Notes: generated by a model from the sequence alone, not told the origin. Positions 1 through 10,957 are shown, numbered from the stretch's first letter. The stretch: DNA of 57,514 nucleotides from Puniceicoccaceae bacterium (GCA_003331195.1 QOOZ01000048.1:1-57514); one strand, 5' to 3'. Translations and numbers: made by a program.

Positions 1-839
1 GTTTGTGGAGCGAGGGCGACTTCAGGTACTAGAAAAATCACACCACCACCTTCAGCCACGATCTTTTCGATGGCGTTAAGGTAGACTTCTGTCTTACCTG
101 ATCCAGTGACCCCATGTAGCAAGCGTACGCTGAAGGCTTCGGCTGAGATGGCCTTGTGAATGGCGGTCACGGCGACATCTTGCTCATCCGTCAGCACAGG
201 TCGCGTCTCAGTCACGACGGCCTCTTGATCACCTAGCTCATCCTCGTAGGCGATACGCTCTTCCTCGGTGTCGGTCTCGCGAAGGAAGCCCTTTCCCACG
301 AGGCCATCACAGGCCGAAGCGCTGACCTTCATGGCTTTGAGGATATCGGCGCGCGGCAGCGGCTTCACTTGCTGGCGTATAAATTTAAGAATCGCGGCTT
401 GCTTGGGCGCACGCTTCTCGAGTGTGGCAAGCTCCTCGGCAGTCGGGGCTTTCCCTTTGGAGATGTAGAGTCGGGTCTTGGGCTTCATTCCCTTGCGAAT
501 AGCAGCAGGGATCATGGTCTCCAAGATGGACTCGGGAGTCGCAGCATAGTATTGCTGTGCCCAGCGAAAGAGCTCCATCAAATCGGGCGGTAGCACTGGA
601 TAAGGCTGCACAAGCTCAAAGATCATTTTTAACTTACCCGGTGGCACGACTTGCTCCGTACCAAAGCGGAGAACGACACCTAGTTCACTTCGCCGGCGCA
701 GCGGAATACGAACCAGTGAGCCTAGTTTGAGCGCCCCTTGGCAAGTCCGCGGCACCGCGTAGGCCAATGCCTTATCAAAGCCAGACAGGGCAATGACTTC
801 GACGATGCTTGTGTCGCGGTTCGGCTTAGGTTTCGGCAT
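1..839 (-). CDS. priA: Primosomal protein N' (replication restart helicase PriA), N-terminal part, cut by the window edge
   Basis: Reading the minus strand from an ATG at 839 gives an uninterrupted frame of 279 codons that runs off the left edge. It begins with a PriA-like DNA-binding region (residues about 10-110, including an AYAVP segment and a basic RIPLRRRSE stretch). It reaches the helicase domain, where the Walker A motif GVTGSGKT lies at residues 243-250 within [15 protein letters not shown], the classic PriA form, followed by [11 protein letters not shown]. PriA reloads the replicative helicase at stalled forks. The ATPase remainder, the zinc-binding cysteines and the C-terminus lie outside the window. 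The start is the first ATG of the open frame and lacks a clear Shine-Dalgarno sequence, as is usual in this window. Confidence 0.93.
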   Translation of the reverse strand, partial: MPKPKPNRDTSIVEVIALSGFDKALAYAVPRTCQGALKLGSLVRIPLRRRSELGVVLRFGTEQVVPPGKLKMIFELVQPYPVLPPDLMELFRWAQQYYAATPESILETMIPAAIRKGMKPKTRLYISKGKAPTAEELATLEKRAPKQAAILKFIRQQVKPLPRADILKAMKVSASACDGLVGKGFLRETDTEEERIAYEDELGDQEAVVTETRPVLTDEQDVAVTAIHKAISAEAFSVRLLHGVTGSGKTEVYLNAIEKIVAEGGGVIFLVPEVALAPQ

Positions 840-948
840 CTAAAGGCTTTAGTAGGAGCTCCTGTTGGAGCCCCACAGGGTTTCCACATGGAGGCCAAAG
901 TGTTGGTGAGGGTGCATATGCCTTAAAAGCAGAGGTGCTGAAGGGCGT

Positions 949-1338
949 TTAGCCAATCTTCAAATCAGTCAATAACTCTAGGAAGCCCGAATATTTGCTC
1001 AAGCCATTGAGATCAGGATCGTGCTGCATCCAGTGGAAATCTTTATAACCAAGCGAAATCGCCGAGCGCAGGGCTTTGACCGCATCCGCCTTGCGTCCTT
1101 TTAAGCTAAGGCTGCATGCTAGATTGTAGTGCGCGGTGGGATCTTCGGGATCAAGACGCACGAGCTTACGATCCATCTTCAAACCGGCATCAATACGCCC
1201 AGCCTTCGTGTAAATATGGGCTAGCGCGGAAGCTACGCGAAGATCTTTAGGCATGCGCTTATGCAAACTTTCAAAAAAGCTAAGTTCAAAATCTAGATTG
1301 GGGCGTGTCGCCATAACACGAGTGAAGGCTCCTTCCAA
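949..1338 (-). CDS. Small tetratricopeptide-repeat protein
   Basis: A 129-residue protein made largely of helical TPR-type repeats. Residues about 35-68 (ASALAHIYTKAGRIDAG) and 69-103 (AHYNLACSLSLKGRKADAV) show the alternating small and large residue pattern of TPR helices. The tail, HWMQHDPDLNGLS followed by FLELL, is typical of short TPR proteins that end with a capping repeat. No signal peptide is visible, so it is probably a cytoplasmic adaptor; its partner is unknown. An internal ATG at 1314 (MATRPNLDF) could be the true start, because the first eight residues add nothing recognisable. It lies between priA and the DEAD-box helicase gene on the same strand. The 109-base gap to priA shows no clear signal. 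Confidence 0.75.
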   Translation of the reverse strand: MEGAFTRVMATRPNLDFELSFFESLHKRMPKDLRVASALAHIYTKAGRIDAGLKMDRKLVRLDPEDPTAHYNLACSLSLKGRKADAVKALRSAISLGYKDFHWMQHDPDLNGLSKYSGFLELLTDLKIG

Positions 1339-1394
1339 TCCGGTGCAAGAATGATCTGAATCAGATCAAAAAACGCAGGAAGTCAGCCTGCTAC

Positions 1395-2510
1395 CTACTC
1401 AACCAAGGTGAAGTTAAGCCCCAGCGACTGTTCGAGCTTAGTGATTTGCCCACGCTCGCTTGGTTCGATCAGCGTCAGTGATACACCCTTCTTACCTGCA
1501 CGCGCGGTGCGACCACTGCGATGTGTATAATACTGAATCGCATCGGGCAATTGATGCTGAATAACGAAGGACAGGCCCTCGACATCAATACCGCGTGCGG
1601 CCACGTCCGTAGCGATCAGGAACTGGATGCGTTCTTTCTTAAAACCGCGCATCACCTTATCGCGATCTTTTTGACTGAGATCTCCTTGAAGCACGCCGAT
1701 GGAGAGGTCCACTTTCTCTAACTCCTCACCCATACGAATCGCGCCAGCACGGGTGCGGCAGAAGATAAGACCGCGTTCACTGCCCTGCCCTTTAAGGTAG
1801 TTGATAATAAAAGCATCCTTCTCCTCACGCGCGCAGAGGGCAAATTGATGATCAATATTACGATTTACAATTTGTTTGGGCTCGACTTGCACACGGTGTG
1901 CATTGGTAGACATGTAGTCTTGGACCAGACCCTGCACACGCTTCTGAAAAGTCGCAGAGAAGAGCCAAGTCGCCTTGCGGGCAGGGGTTTCTTTGAAGGT
2001 CGCAGCCAGCTCTTGTTGAAAACCCATGCTGAGCATCTCGTCGGCCTCGTCGAGCACGAGGTATTTGACACCATCTAGCTGAAGGCCTGCTTTTAGTAAA
2101 TCCATGAGCCGCCCGGGTGTCGCTACCAGAATCGGCGTTGGTCGGCTCAGGCGCTGAATTTGGTCTTCGATCTTATCGCCACCCGCGGCAACTTCCACAA
2201 AGATCTTAGGATCGCAAAATTTAGTGAAGCGGAAAAGTTCTTTGCCTATCTGTTTGGCGAGCTCACGCGTCGGCGCGATAATGAGGCCTTGAATCTGATC
2301 CACGGCGGGGTCAACCTTCATCAGCAGCGGGATGCCAAAAGCTGCTGTCTTTCCCGTGCCGGTTTGCGCCTGTGCAATGAGGTCGCTGCCTGCGCTAAGC
2401 AAAAAAGAGATCGCCGAAGATTGAATGGGCGTGGGGATTTGGATGCCGAGGGCACCTAGCCCTTGGACGAGATCAGCGCGCACGCCGAGAGTTTCAAAAG
2501 TCTCTGGCAT
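1395..2510 (-). CDS. DEAD-box ATP-dependent RNA helicase
   Basis: A 371-residue two-domain RNA helicase core. The Q motif is IPTPIQ (residues 25-30), motif I AQTGTGKT (48-55), motif Ia PTRELA (80-85), motif II DEAD (154-157), motif III SAT (185-187) and motif VI HRSGRTARAG (330-339). The protein stops about 30 residues after motif VI, so it lacks the basic or RNA-specificity tail of RhlE, DbpA or CshA. The subfamily is therefore left open. It probably remodels RNA in ribosome assembly or mRNA turnover. The start codon lies 9 bases after the mgtE stop codon, which suggests co-transcription with the magnesium transporter. Its own stop is followed by a 56-base gap to the TPR gene. Confidence 0.93.
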   Translation of the reverse strand: MPETFETLGVRADLVQGLGALGIQIPTPIQSSAISFLLSAGSDLIAQAQTGTGKTAAFGIPLLMKVDPAVDQIQGLIIAPTRELAKQIGKELFRFTKFCDPKIFVEVAAGGDKIEDQIQRLSRPTPILVATPGRLMDLLKAGLQLDGVKYLVLDEADEMLSMGFQQELAATFKETPARKATWLFSATFQKRVQGLVQDYMSTNAHRVQVEPKQIVNRNIDHQFALCAREEKDAFIINYLKGQGSERGLIFCRTRAGAIRMGEELEKVDLSIGVLQGDLSQKDRDKVMRGFKKERIQFLIATDVAARGIDVEGLSFVIQHQLPDAIQYYTHRSGRTARAGKKGVSLTLIEPSERGQITKLEQSLGLNFTLVE

Positions 2511-2518
2511 AGAGAAAT

Positions 2519-3868
2519 TTAAGTTAAAATGACCGCTGCGATGGAGAAATAGATCATAAGACCAAGTACGTCCATAACCGATGTAATGAGTGGACTGCTC
2601 GCAGCGGCGGGGTCGATTTTTAAACGACTAAGAATGAACGGTAACAGTGCACCAAAGGCGTTGGCCACAAAAACAATTGTGATCATACTCAGCCCAACGA
2701 TGACCGCAATCTGGTAGTCGCCTCCATAGAGCTTACTGACGACAGCTGCAATCACCGCCATTGACGCACCTAGGATCAAGCCTACAAAAGTCTCCTTGCT
2801 CACCGCCTTAAACCAGTCCTTCAAATCCAAATCACTTATCGCGAGCGCACGCACCATGAGCGTAGCTGACTGCGATCCGCAGTTACCGCCACTTGCGATA
2901 ACAAGAGGCATGAAGAGCGCGAGCGTGATAAACTCTTTTACATAGTCTTCGTAACTAGAGATGACACCTGCGGAGATTAAATTAACGAATATTAAAATCA
3001 TCAGCCACCCGATACGCTTACGGAAGAGTTGGGTTGGACTAGCCGCACTATAGCTCGTCTCTAGCGGCGCGACCGCTACACCCTTTTGGAAATCTTCGGT
3101 AGCTTCTTCTTCCGCGACGTCCATTATGTCATCAACAGTAACGATGCCCACAAGGACGCCATCAGAGTCTACTACTGGAAGCGCATTGACATCGTAGCGC
3201 TGAATTTTTTCCACCGCGACTTCGCGATCATCGTAAGCCGATAGGCTGACGAACTGGTAATTGAGCATCTCAGAAATGACGGAGCTCGGAGGCGCCATGA
3301 TGAGTCGGCGCATGCGCAGAATATCGACAAGTAGCCCGTTCGAGTCCGTCACATAAAGAAGGTTAAAGACCTCGCTATCGCGGCCATACTTGCGGACATG
3401 TTCAAGCGCATGCTCACAAGTCCATTCAGCACGGAGGCGGATGTATTCGGGCGTCATCAATCGCCCCACACTTTCTTCAGGGTAACCTAGCAGTTGACGC
3501 GACTCCTCCAAATCCTCGGGACTCAGTAGTTGCATGAGTTGGCGAGTCACTGTGGCAGGCAACTCTTCGAGTAGAGCGGTGCGATCGTCGGGGCTCAGAT
3601 TGGCAAGTAATTCACGAGTATCCGAATCAGTGAGAGCTTCGAGGAAAGTATCCTGGTCATCAGGCTCAAAGAAGGCAAAAATATTAGCCGCTCTTGGTCT
3701 TGGCAGCGCTCGATAGACCATGATCTGCTGTGGCTTATCCAGATGTAAAATGTAGTCGGCCACCTCGGGATCTGCCCAGTTAAGCAACTCCTCAGAGATA
3801 CCCTTGATATGCCCAGCGGCAATCAAGGGTTTCATCTTGGAATCAATCTCTATAAATTCTTCGAGCAT
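2519..3868 (-). CDS. mgtE: Magnesium transporter MgtE
   Basis: A protein of about 449 residues with the MgtE plan: an N-terminal helical MgtE_N domain (repeats such as [24 protein letters not shown]), two CBS domains (around MTPEYIRLR and [20 protein letters not shown]), a connecting helix, then five membrane helices. The membrane part carries the pore-region signature [17 protein letters not shown]. MgtE is a dimeric Mg2+ channel of the inner membrane whose cytosolic domains sense free Mg2+ and gate the pore. The open frame extends to 3940, but the ATG at 3868 ([11 protein letters not shown]) is preferred because the 24 extra residues have no family counterpart. The DEAD-box gene follows after 9 bases. 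Confidence 0.92.
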   Translation of the reverse strand: MLEEFIEIDSKMKPLIAAGHIKGISEELLNWADPEVADYILHLDKPQQIMVYRALPRPRAANIFAFFEPDDQDTFLEALTDSDTRELLANLSPDDRTALLEELPATVTRQLMQLLSPEDLEESRQLLGYPEESVGRLMTPEYIRLRAEWTCEHALEHVRKYGRDSEVFNLLYVTDSNGLLVDILRMRRLIMAPPSSVISEMLNYQFVSLSAYDDREVAVEKIQRYDVNALPVVDSDGVLVGIVTVDDIMDVAEEEATEDFQKGVAVAPLETSYSAASPTQLFRKRIGWLMILIFVNLISAGVISSYEDYVKEFITLALFMPLVIASGGNCGSQSATLMVRALAISDLDLKDWFKAVSKETFVGLILGASMAVIAAVVSKLYGGDYQIAVIVGLSMITIVFVANAFGALLPFILSRLKIDPAAASSPLITSVMDVLGLMIYFSIAAVILT

Positions 3869-4044
3869 AGCTTGCTTTGTGATATAACTCGCTGGTCTAG
3901 AGTAAAGCGGGAAAGTCAGCGCTTTACATCGAAGCTCCAATCTTTAGCTTTAAATATACCGTTTTCGATGGCGGTAGCCATTGTGAACCTTCAGCTCACA
4001 GCTAACACTGGCTATCGACAGAATTCGACAGTATAAACCTCAAA

Positions 4045-4683
4045 TTACGGCGCCAATCGCTCCGCTGTCCATTGCCGCTCTCCCGAAAGGCGATAGATAA
4101 ATCGGTCGTGTAAACGACTCGGTCTGCCCTGCCAGAACTCGAAGGACTCCGGCACAATACGGTAGCCGCCCCAATTGTCAGGAAGCGGCACTTTGCCGTC
4201 AGCGAACTTACGCTTCATTTCATCGAGCTTAGCCTCGAGTATACTCCTAGAAGTAATGACCTGACTCTGCGGCGAAGTCCAAGCACCGAGTTGGCTACCG
4301 AGCGGACGACTAAGGAAATATTTGAGCGATTCCGCTTGGGGGATGCGCTCGACCCGGCCGATCACATTAACTTGTCGTTGTAAAGACATCCACAGAAAGT
4401 TCGCAGCAGCCTGCGGGTTAAACTCTATCTGCCTTGCTTTACGACTTTCGTAATTCGTGTAAAAGGTCAGGCCTTTCTCAGAGAAATCCTTTAACAAAAC
4501 AATGCGCGTGCTGGGCATACCATTCGGGTCGGCGGTAGCGAGGCACATGGCATTGGGTTCCTCGATATCGCAGTTCTCTGCCTCACGAAACCACTTCTCA
4601 AACTGCGCAAAAGGGCAAACCAGTAGGTCGCTCTCGCTAAAACTGCCTTTGGTGTAACTTTGTCTGAGGTCGGAGAGATCCAC
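4045..4683 (-). CDS. pdxH: Pyridoxamine/pyridoxine 5'-phosphate oxidase
   Basis: A 212-residue FMN enzyme that oxidises pyridoxamine or pyridoxine phosphate to pyridoxal 5'-phosphate. Family features are the FMN-binding run [17 protein letters not shown] (residues about 50-66), [12 protein letters not shown], the [17 protein letters not shown] strand and the C-terminal dimerisation and substrate segment [14 protein letters not shown] with the terminal RLAP. Length matches the family. The start is GTG at 4683, with no better upstream codon. It lies 28 bases downstream of trxB on the same strand and is probably co-transcribed with it. It supplies PLP to enzymes such as the threonine synthase encoded nearby. 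Confidence 0.95.
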   Translation of the reverse strand: MDLSDLRQSYTKGSFSESDLLVCPFAQFEKWFREAENCDIEEPNAMCLATADPNGMPSTRIVLLKDFSEKGLTFYTNYESRKARQIEFNPQAAANFLWMSLQRQVNVIGRVERIPQAESLKYFLSRPLGSQLGAWTSPQSQVITSRSILEAKLDEMKRKFADGKVPLPDNWGGYRIVPESFEFWQGRPSRLHDRFIYRLSGERQWTAERLAP

Positions 4684-4711
4684 TTATTTCGATGTGTTGA
4701 AAAATTAAAAT

Positions 4712-5641
4712 TTACTCGTGCTCTGCGAGCCAGCGTTCGGCTTCGATCGCGGCTTGGCAGCCCATGCCGGCGGCAGTAATCGCTTGGCGGTAAACGTGAT
4801 CGACGCAGTCGCCGGCAGCGTAAAAGCCTTCGTACTTAGTTTTTACTTGGCTACCAATCTCGGGCACGATGTAGCCGTCGCCATCGCGCTCTAGCATGCC
4901 TTCAACGAAGTCTGTATTTGGAATGTGCCCAATTGCAATAAAGACGCCCTTGCAGGGAATCTCACGTTCTTCACCTGTCTGCGTATCTTTGACGATCACT
5001 GCACGAGTGAAGCCCTTCTCGTCAGCCAAGATTTCGGTAGGCGCGGCATTCCAGGCCATCTTGATCTTCTCGTGAGAAGTCGCACGGTCGGCCATGATTT
5101 GAGAGGCGCGAAGTTCATCGCGACGGTGAATCAAGGTAACTTTCGAGCAGAAACGGGTGAGAAAAAGCGCTTCCTCAGCAGCTGAGTCTCCTCCTCCGAC
5201 CACAACCACGTCCATATCACGATAGAAGGCACCATCGCAGGTCGCACAAGTCGTCACGCCTTTGCCTCCATACATTTCGCTCTCACCGGGGATGCCTAGC
5301 AAGCGTGGTCGCGCTCCTGTAGCTACGATCACTGCCTTGGACTCGAAGACTTTACCACCTGCGTAAAGTTTCTTCATACCGCCCTCGACCTCAATCTTGT
5401 CGATCTTGGCGTGCTCATAGCGAGCTCCGAAGCGGGCCGCTTGCTTGCGGAGATTATCCATCATCATGAAACCGTCGATCCCGTCTGGGAAACCGGGGAA
5501 GTTCTCCACCTCTGAGGTGGTCGTGAGCTGACCTCCGGGTTGTGAGCCCTCAAGGACTAGTGGATTAAGCTGAGCGCGACCCGCATAGATAGCTGCAGTG
5601 AGTCCAGCGCAACCGGTGCCTAGGATAATGACGTCTTCCAT
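4712..5641 (-). CDS. trxB: Thioredoxin-disulfide reductase
   Basis: A 309-residue low-molecular-weight thioredoxin reductase. It shows the N-terminal FAD fold ([10 protein letters not shown], residues 8-17), the redox-active CATC (132-135) in the NADPH domain, the NADPH fold [13 protein letters not shown] and the C-terminal FAD signature FYAAGDC. It uses NADPH to reduce thioredoxin in the cytoplasm. Length and motif spacing are standard. It is the first gene of a minus-strand pair with pdxH and faces away from parE across a 315-base spacer that must hold both promoters. Confidence 0.97.
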   Translation of the reverse strand: MEDVIILGTGCAGLTAAIYAGRAQLNPLVLEGSQPGGQLTTTSEVENFPGFPDGIDGFMMMDNLRKQAARFGARYEHAKIDKIEVEGGMKKLYAGGKVFESKAVIVATGARPRLLGIPGESEMYGGKGVTTCATCDGAFYRDMDVVVVGGGDSAAEEALFLTRFCSKVTLIHRRDELRASQIMADRATSHEKIKMAWNAAPTEILADEKGFTRAVIVKDTQTGEEREIPCKGVFIAIGHIPNTDFVEGMLERDGDGYIVPEIGSQVKTKYEGFYAAGDCVDHVYRQAITAAGMGCQAAIEAERWLAEHE

Positions 5642-5956
5642 AATCGTAAAAATTGGTATAATTTGTAAAAAGCGAGCTAAGATGAAGCCATAGGGCTGAT
5701 TCTCAACAAAAATTTGAACTTCTTAGCAGGTTTGCCTTTTTAGACGAGCATTCTTAACCATTGTAGCAGTGAAATGTCACACCACTTCGGCTGGGTAGTG
5801 TCAAAATCAATCGCGGTAAAGGCAAACATTCTAGCAGAAACAAAGTAGCCGTGCTTTCTGGTAACTCTTTTCTAGATAAGTCCATTTTCTAGTTGGAGTC
5901 CTACCTTCGGGCGTTTTTATCAATATAACACACGACTCCCTACTGACTACTCACAC
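5642..5956. other. Divergent intergenic region between trxB and parE
   Basis: A 315-base AT-rich spacer between two outward-facing genes. It must hold promoters for both, but I see no convincing sigma70-type pair, operator palindrome or riboswitch. No open frame with a recognisable protein is present. The bases just ahead of the parE ATG contain no Shine-Dalgarno sequence. Confidence 0.6.
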
Positions 5957-7816
5957 ATGTCCGCCGAATACAACGAAGACTCGATCAAATCCCTCGACTG
6001 GAAACAACACATCCGCCTGCGGCCGGGCATGTACATCGGTAAGTTAGGTGACGGTTCGTCCTCCGACGACGGCATCTACATTCTCCTCAAGGAGGTGATC
6101 GACAACTCAATCGACGAATTCGTCATGGGCAACGGTAAGATCATTGAGGTCAACATCGACGGCACCCACGTCTCTGTTCGCGATTACGGGCGAGGCATAC
6201 CACTTGGCAAACTAAAGGACTGCGCTTCTAAAATCAACACGGGTGCGAAATACGACTCTGAGGCTTTCAAAAAATCCGTCGGTCTCAATGGTGTGGGTAT
6301 TAAGGCAGTCAACGCCCTCTCCTCTGAGTTCTCCATTCAGGCCTACCGTGAGGGCAAAACGCGATGCGTCAGCTTTTCGCAAGGAGAAGTCATCTCCGAA
6401 GACAAAAAGGACCGTGCTGAAAAAGAGGCCAAAGACGGCACTGCACTCCGTTTCGATGCCGACCCCGAGATCTTCGGCGCCATTCGCTTTCGCGACGATT
6501 ACGTCGAGGACATGCTATGGAACTACGCCTACCTAAACAGCGGTCTGACCATTGTCTACAACGGCAAAAAGTTTAAATCCGACAAGGGTCTGCACGATCT
6601 CCTAGAGAACAAACTCGATGGCGAGCCGATGTATCCCATCGTCCACCTTAAAGATACTGACATCGAAATCGCCTTCACCCACAACGACTCTTATGGCGAA
6701 GACTACTACTCCTTTGTCAACGGCCAGCATACTACCATGGGAGGCACCCATCTTGCCGCCTTCCGCGAGGCGATGGCTAAAACGATTAAAGACTTTTATA
6801 AAAAAGACTTCGACGCCGTCGACATCCGCACCTCCATTTGCGCCGCCGTGAGCATTAAGGTTGAAGAACCTGTATTTGAATCACAAACCAAGACTAAGCT
6901 TGGTTCACAAGACATGGGCCCGAAAGGGCCTACAGTGCGTGCATTCATGAATAACTTCATGAAGCAAGCGCTAGACAACTACTTGCATCGAAATCCCAAA
7001 ACCGCCGAGATCCTTGGCAAAAAAATCCAAGAGTCCGAACGCAACCGTAAGGAGCTTAAGGGTATCCAGAAACTCGCCCGCGAGCGAGCGCGCAAGGCGA
7101 AAGTGCATAACAAGAAACTACGCGACTGCCGCATCCATCTCGACACTAAGAAGGACGGACGTCTCGATTCTACGCTCTTTATAACCGAAGGTGACTCCGC
7201 CTCCGGCTCCATCACAAAAGCTCGCAACGTTAACTCGCAGGCCGTCTTCTCCCTCAAGGGCAAGCCACTTAACTCCTTCGGGTTAACTAAGAAAGTCGTC
7301 TACGAAAACGAAGAGTTTAATCTGCTTCAAGACGCGCTCAACATTGAAAACGGCCTCGACGATCTCCGCTATAACAACGTTGTCATCGCGACCGATGCGG
7401 ACGTGGACGGGATGCACATCCGTCTATTACTAATTACTTTCTTCCTCCAATTTTTTCCCGAATTGATTAAACAAGGGCACCTGCACATTTTACAGACACC
7501 GCTCTTTCGCGTGCGCAACAAGAAGGTGACCCGCTACTGCTATACTGAGAAGGAACGCCTCGCTGCGATGGAGGAGTGCAAGCCTAGGCCTGAGATCACT
7601 CGCTTCAAAGGCCTAGGAGAAATCTCCCCCGACGAGTTCCAGCACTTTATAGGCAAGAACATCCGTCTCGACCCAGTCATCATAGCAAAGGGCATGACAA
7701 TTAAAGATATGCTCACCTTCTACATGGGCAAGAACACCCCCGAGCGCCAAGAGTTCATCATCGACAACCTGAAGGTCGAAAAAGACATGCCAGAGAAAGA
7801 AGAAGCGGTGGCTTAA
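5957..7816 (+). CDS. parE: DNA topoisomerase IV subunit B (ParE-type ATPase subunit)
   Basis: A 619-residue type IIA topoisomerase ATPase subunit. The GHKL ATPase motifs are RPGMYIG (residues 22-28), EVIDNSIDE (46-54), DYGRGIP and [13 protein letters not shown]. The TOPRIM domain has EGDSASG (411-417) and DADVDG (480-485), which coordinate the Mg2+ used in DNA cleavage. The opening [21 protein letters not shown] and the short length resemble the Bacteroidetes/PVC type of ParE rather than GyrB. ParE pairs with ParC to decatenate daughter chromosomes, and parC usually follows. Here the next gene is thrC on the opposite strand, so the ParC partner must lie elsewhere. Assignment to ParE over a second GyrB is by sequence style only. 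Confidence 0.88.
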   Translation: MSAEYNEDSIKSLDWKQHIRLRPGMYIGKLGDGSSSDDGIYILLKEVIDNSIDEFVMGNGKIIEVNIDGTHVSVRDYGRGIPLGKLKDCASKINTGAKYDSEAFKKSVGLNGVGIKAVNALSSEFSIQAYREGKTRCVSFSQGEVISEDKKDRAEKEAKDGTALRFDADPEIFGAIRFRDDYVEDMLWNYAYLNSGLTIVYNGKKFKSDKGLHDLLENKLDGEPMYPIVHLKDTDIEIAFTHNDSYGEDYYSFVNGQHTTMGGTHLAAFREAMAKTIKDFYKKDFDAVDIRTSICAAVSIKVEEPVFESQTKTKLGSQDMGPKGPTVRAFMNNFMKQALDNYLHRNPKTAEILGKKIQESERNRKELKGIQKLARERARKAKVHNKKLRDCRIHLDTKKDGRLDSTLFITEGDSASGSITKARNVNSQAVFSLKGKPLNSFGLTKKVVYENEEFNLLQDALNIENGLDDLRYNNVVIATDADVDGMHIRLLLITFFLQFFPELIKQGHLHILQTPLFRVRNKKVTRYCYTEKERLAAMEECKPRPEITRFKGLGEISPDEFQHFIGKNIRLDPVIIAKGMTIKDMLTFYMGKNTPERQEFIIDNLKVEKDMPEKEEAVA

Positions 7817-7990
7817 ACAAGACAGAAGTGTCGCTTCTAATACCGCGAGTGAATGCTACCGATTACATGCGCCCTTCGGCTTACGTAGCGCACAACTGGA
7901 GAAAATCTATCTCGCTATTTAGGGGATTTTATTAGTCGAAGCAAGGAAAGCAGCATTTTTGAAAAAACATTTGATGGACATACTCAATAA

Positions 7991-9343
7991 CTAAACCCGC
8001 GCCCTCATAAAGGCCTTGATCGCTGCGGGTGTTGGATCGACGCTGTATTTAACAATCTCTCTGGACTTCAAAACTTCGAGCGATGCGTGCGTCGAATCCT
8101 CGCCAATGGCGGCCTGAATCGTGTCGGGGAATTTTGCGGGATGCGCAGTAGCTAAGATAATTTCTTTGCCTTTAAAACCTTCTTGAAACCCACAAGCAGT
8201 ATGGGGATCAACAATGTATCCATATTTTGAATACACGTCTTTTATAATCTGTTCAATCTCTGCGTCATCGCTTCGCGAGCTTGTAAACCCAGCGCTATCA
8301 AAGTTCTCAAAAACGTATTCCCCCGTTTCTTTGAAGGCTTGTATGATATTGCGCACTTTTGTAGAGTCGCGGCCTTCAGCGTAATAGAGAAAACGCTCAA
8401 AGTTTGATGCGACTTGGATATCCATGGAAGGCGCTACGCTGGGGGCGACGTCATCTAGCTGGTAGGTTCCACCCTGGAATAGGCGGTGGAGGATATCGTT
8501 TTGATTCGTCGCTACGCGGAAACCTTTGATCGGTAGGCCCATGCGCTGGACAAGCCAGCCGGCAAGGACATTGCCGAAGTTACCCGTGGGCACGACGAAG
8601 GTAATGTCGCCACGCACGTCCTCAGGCAGCCGGAAGTAAGCGGACAGATAGTAAACGCACTGAGCGAGGATACGGGCAAGGTTGATCGAGTTCACAGCAG
8701 AGAGCCCAACTTCAGCGGCGAATTCGCGATCTTCGAAAACAGTCTTCATTGCCGTCTGCGCGTCGTCAAAACTGCCCTTGATCGCAAGGGGGAAAACCTT
8801 GTCCGCGCCTGTGCAGGTCATCTGGCGCTCTTGGAGCGGCGAGATGCGACCATGGGGATAGAGGATGAAAGTAGTGACCCCTTCTTTGCCAAGCAGGCCA
8901 TGAATAGCGGCGGCTCCGGTATCTCCCGACGTGGCACCAAGAACGGAAATGCGGCTGCTATTACGGGCGATCTGTGATTCGTAAAGATTACCCAACAATT
9001 GAAGTGCGAAATCTTTAAATGCGAGCGTGGGCCCGTGGAAAAGCTCCAACACGTAACGGTCGTCATCGAGCTTAACGATAGGCGCGATGTCAGCGTGATC
9101 GAATTTAGTATAGCTGCGTGCGACGACTTCTTTTAGCTCCGCAGAATCGATGTCGCTTGCAAAAATGGCGAAGAAGACCTCACAGAGTTCAGCATAGCTG
9201 AGTTTTGACCACTCGGCTAGGTGTGGCTTCAAGTCGGGGAGCTCCTCCGGCAGGTAAAGCCCACCATCAGGCGCAAGACCTTGCGCGACTGCGGTCGAAA
9301 AAGAAACGGCGGGGACTTGGCCGCGTGTGCTGATGTATTGCAT
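7991..9343 (-). CDS. thrC: Threonine synthase
   Basis: A 450-residue PLP enzyme converting O-phosphohomoserine to threonine. The family opening MQYISTRG with FSTAVAQGLAPDGGLYLPE is present. The PLP-binding lysine is K110 in GPTLAFKDFALQ, and the phosphate-binding loop is VLGATSGDTGAAA. Length is typical of the long bacterial ThrC type. It lies 161 bases downstream of lysC on the same strand, so the first and last steps of aspartate-to-threonine synthesis are neighbours. No homoserine dehydrogenase or kinase gene is in the window. The 174-base gap to parE shows no strong terminator. Confidence 0.96.
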   Translation of the reverse strand: MQYISTRGQVPAVSFSTAVAQGLAPDGGLYLPEELPDLKPHLAEWSKLSYAELCEVFFAIFASDIDSAELKEVVARSYTKFDHADIAPIVKLDDDRYVLELFHGPTLAFKDFALQLLGNLYESQIARNSSRISVLGATSGDTGAAAIHGLLGKEGVTTFILYPHGRISPLQERQMTCTGADKVFPLAIKGSFDDAQTAMKTVFEDREFAAEVGLSAVNSINLARILAQCVYYLSAYFRLPEDVRGDITFVVPTGNFGNVLAGWLVQRMGLPIKGFRVATNQNDILHRLFQGGTYQLDDVAPSVAPSMDIQVASNFERFLYYAEGRDSTKVRNIIQAFKETGEYVFENFDSAGFTSSRSDDAEIEQIIKDVYSKYGYIVDPHTACGFQEGFKGKEIILATAHPAKFPDTIQAAIGEDSTHASLEVLKSREIVKYSVDPTPAAIKAFMRARV

Positions 9344-9504
9344 GCCTGTGAGTTTGTAGGCACAGCAAAAGAGTCAACCCACAATTATTCCTCGTTCGGT
9401 CGAGATATCATCAGACTATGAGGGAGGGGCTACCAAAATCCGCGCATCTGATATTTCCATAGCACTAGCGTGCAATGCCATCTAGCCTGAAGCAGAGAAA
9501 TCGC

Positions 9505-10719
9505 CTATGCCCCGAGCCCGAAAGCGGCATGGACAAGGCGCGTAGCATCTTCGGCTTGCTCTGGGTCGATGCCGACTGAGATCTTAATCTCGGATGTGCT
9601 GATAAGCTGGATGTTCACACTGCCCTTAGCTAAGGCCTCAAAAAGTGTCGCAGCGACGCCAGAGTGCGAGCGCATACCAACGCCGACCACCGAGACTTTG
9701 GCAATATCGCTAACTTCAAAGAGCTTTCCAGCGGCCTCGTCGGGGAACGATTCAGTCACGGCTTTCTCGGCGCGGGGGACATCCTCACGCGGGACGGTAA
9801 ACGTCATATTTGCCTTACCATCGCGACCGAGGTTTTGCACGATCATGTCGACGCTGATACCTGCTGCGCCGAGTACTTGGAAGAGCTTGGCGGCGGTACC
9901 GGGACGGTCGGGCAAATCGCTGACTACGATCTTAGCTTGGTTTTTATCGAGTGCAACGCCGCTGACGACGACATCTTCCATGGAGGCGGCTTCTTCTTTC
10001 ACAATGGTACCTGGGTTGTTGTTGAAACTGGAACGGACTTCAAAAACGACGTCGAACTTCTGCGCAAATTCGACGGCGCGGTTTTGCATTACTTTGGAAC
10101 CAGAACTGGCGAGCTCGAGCATCTCCTCATAGGAGATCTCATCGAGCTTCTTGGCATCAAGCACTAAGCGAGGATCAGCAGTATAGACGCCGTCAACATC
10201 GGTGTAAATTTGGCAAAGATCGGCTTTGAGCGCCGCCGCGATGGCGATGGCACTGAGATCGGAACCACCGCGGCCTAATGTGGTAATTTGGCCGTCGGGC
10301 GAATTACCTTGAAAGCCGGCAAGGATGATGACCTTGCCAGCATCAAGTTGCGCTTTGAGGTCGCCCCCCGAAATCTGAGTAATACGTGCGCGAGTGTGTG
10401 AAGGATCGGTCAAGATGCCCGCCTGAGAACCTGTGCGTGAGACCGCGGGTACACCTATCGCATGGAGCGCCATAGCCGTTAGGGCTATAGTTTCTTGCTC
10501 ACCCACAGTGAGGAGCATATCCATCTCACGCTCATCTGGGTGCGGGTTGAGCGCTTTAGCACGGCCAATCAGCTCATTCGTCACGCCGGAGCGCGCAGAA
10601 ACGACGACAACGACTTGGTTACCCGCATCATAGGTTTCTTTGACTCGCTGCGCGACGTTTTTGATCCGGTCGACATCTCCGACCGAAGTGCCGCCGTATT
10701 TCTGTACGATGAGTGACAT
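9505..10719 (-). CDS. lysC: Aspartate kinase
   Basis: A 404-residue aspartokinase, which phosphorylates aspartate at the start of lysine, threonine and methionine synthesis. The N-terminal kinase domain begins VQKYGGTSVGD and contains VVVVSARSGVTNEL, LGRGGSDLSA and IYTDVDGVYTADPR. Two ACT domains follow: VSDLPDRPGTAAKLFQVLGAAGISVDM-type residues, then KVSVVGVGMRSHSGVAAT. ACT domains normally bind lysine or threonine for feedback inhibition. The shortish C-terminus is like the alpha subunit of class II enzymes. An internal beta-subunit start is possible but not shown. It is divergent from pyrH across 247 bases. Confidence 0.96.
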   Translation of the reverse strand: MSLIVQKYGGTSVGDVDRIKNVAQRVKETYDAGNQVVVVVSARSGVTNELIGRAKALNPHPDEREMDMLLTVGEQETIALTAMALHAIGVPAVSRTGSQAGILTDPSHTRARITQISGGDLKAQLDAGKVIILAGFQGNSPDGQITTLGRGGSDLSAIAIAAALKADLCQIYTDVDGVYTADPRLVLDAKKLDEISYEEMLELASSGSKVMQNRAVEFAQKFDVVFEVRSSFNNNPGTIVKEEAASMEDVVVSGVALDKNQAKIVVSDLPDRPGTAAKLFQVLGAAGISVDMIVQNLGRDGKANMTFTVPREDVPRAEKAVTESFPDEAAGKLFEVSDIAKVSVVGVGMRSHSGVAATLFEALAKGSVNIQLISTSEIKISVGIDPEQAEDATRLVHAAFGLGA

Positions 10720-10928
10720 TTAATAAAAAGCTAAAACTATAAAGATTTGGAAAGGTTGAAGAAGATAGGGACGCTTAAGCAATACTAGCAAGGCGAAGTT
10801 TCAAGGAAAGATCCTCGGGAACGCTAGCTCCCGCTCTGCTCTTGTTGAGTGGCTCTAGCTAAGATGGCGCCGAAGCTGAGTGCTGTGTTCCAGGAAACCA
10901 ACTTTAAGCCATCGAGCAAAGACATAGG

Positions 10929-10957
10929 TTGACGAGCTAGGCAAAAGTGGGTTTAAG
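10929..10957 (+). promoter_or_regulatory. Candidate sigma70-type promoter of pyrH
   Basis: TTGACG at 10929-10934 matches the -35 consensus in five of six positions. It is followed by a 17-base spacer and the weak -10 TTTAAG at 10952-10957. If real, transcription would start only a few bases before the pyrH ATG at 10967, giving an almost leaderless mRNA. That would fit the absence of a Shine-Dalgarno sequence there. The -10 match is poor and no experiment supports it. Confidence 0.3.
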
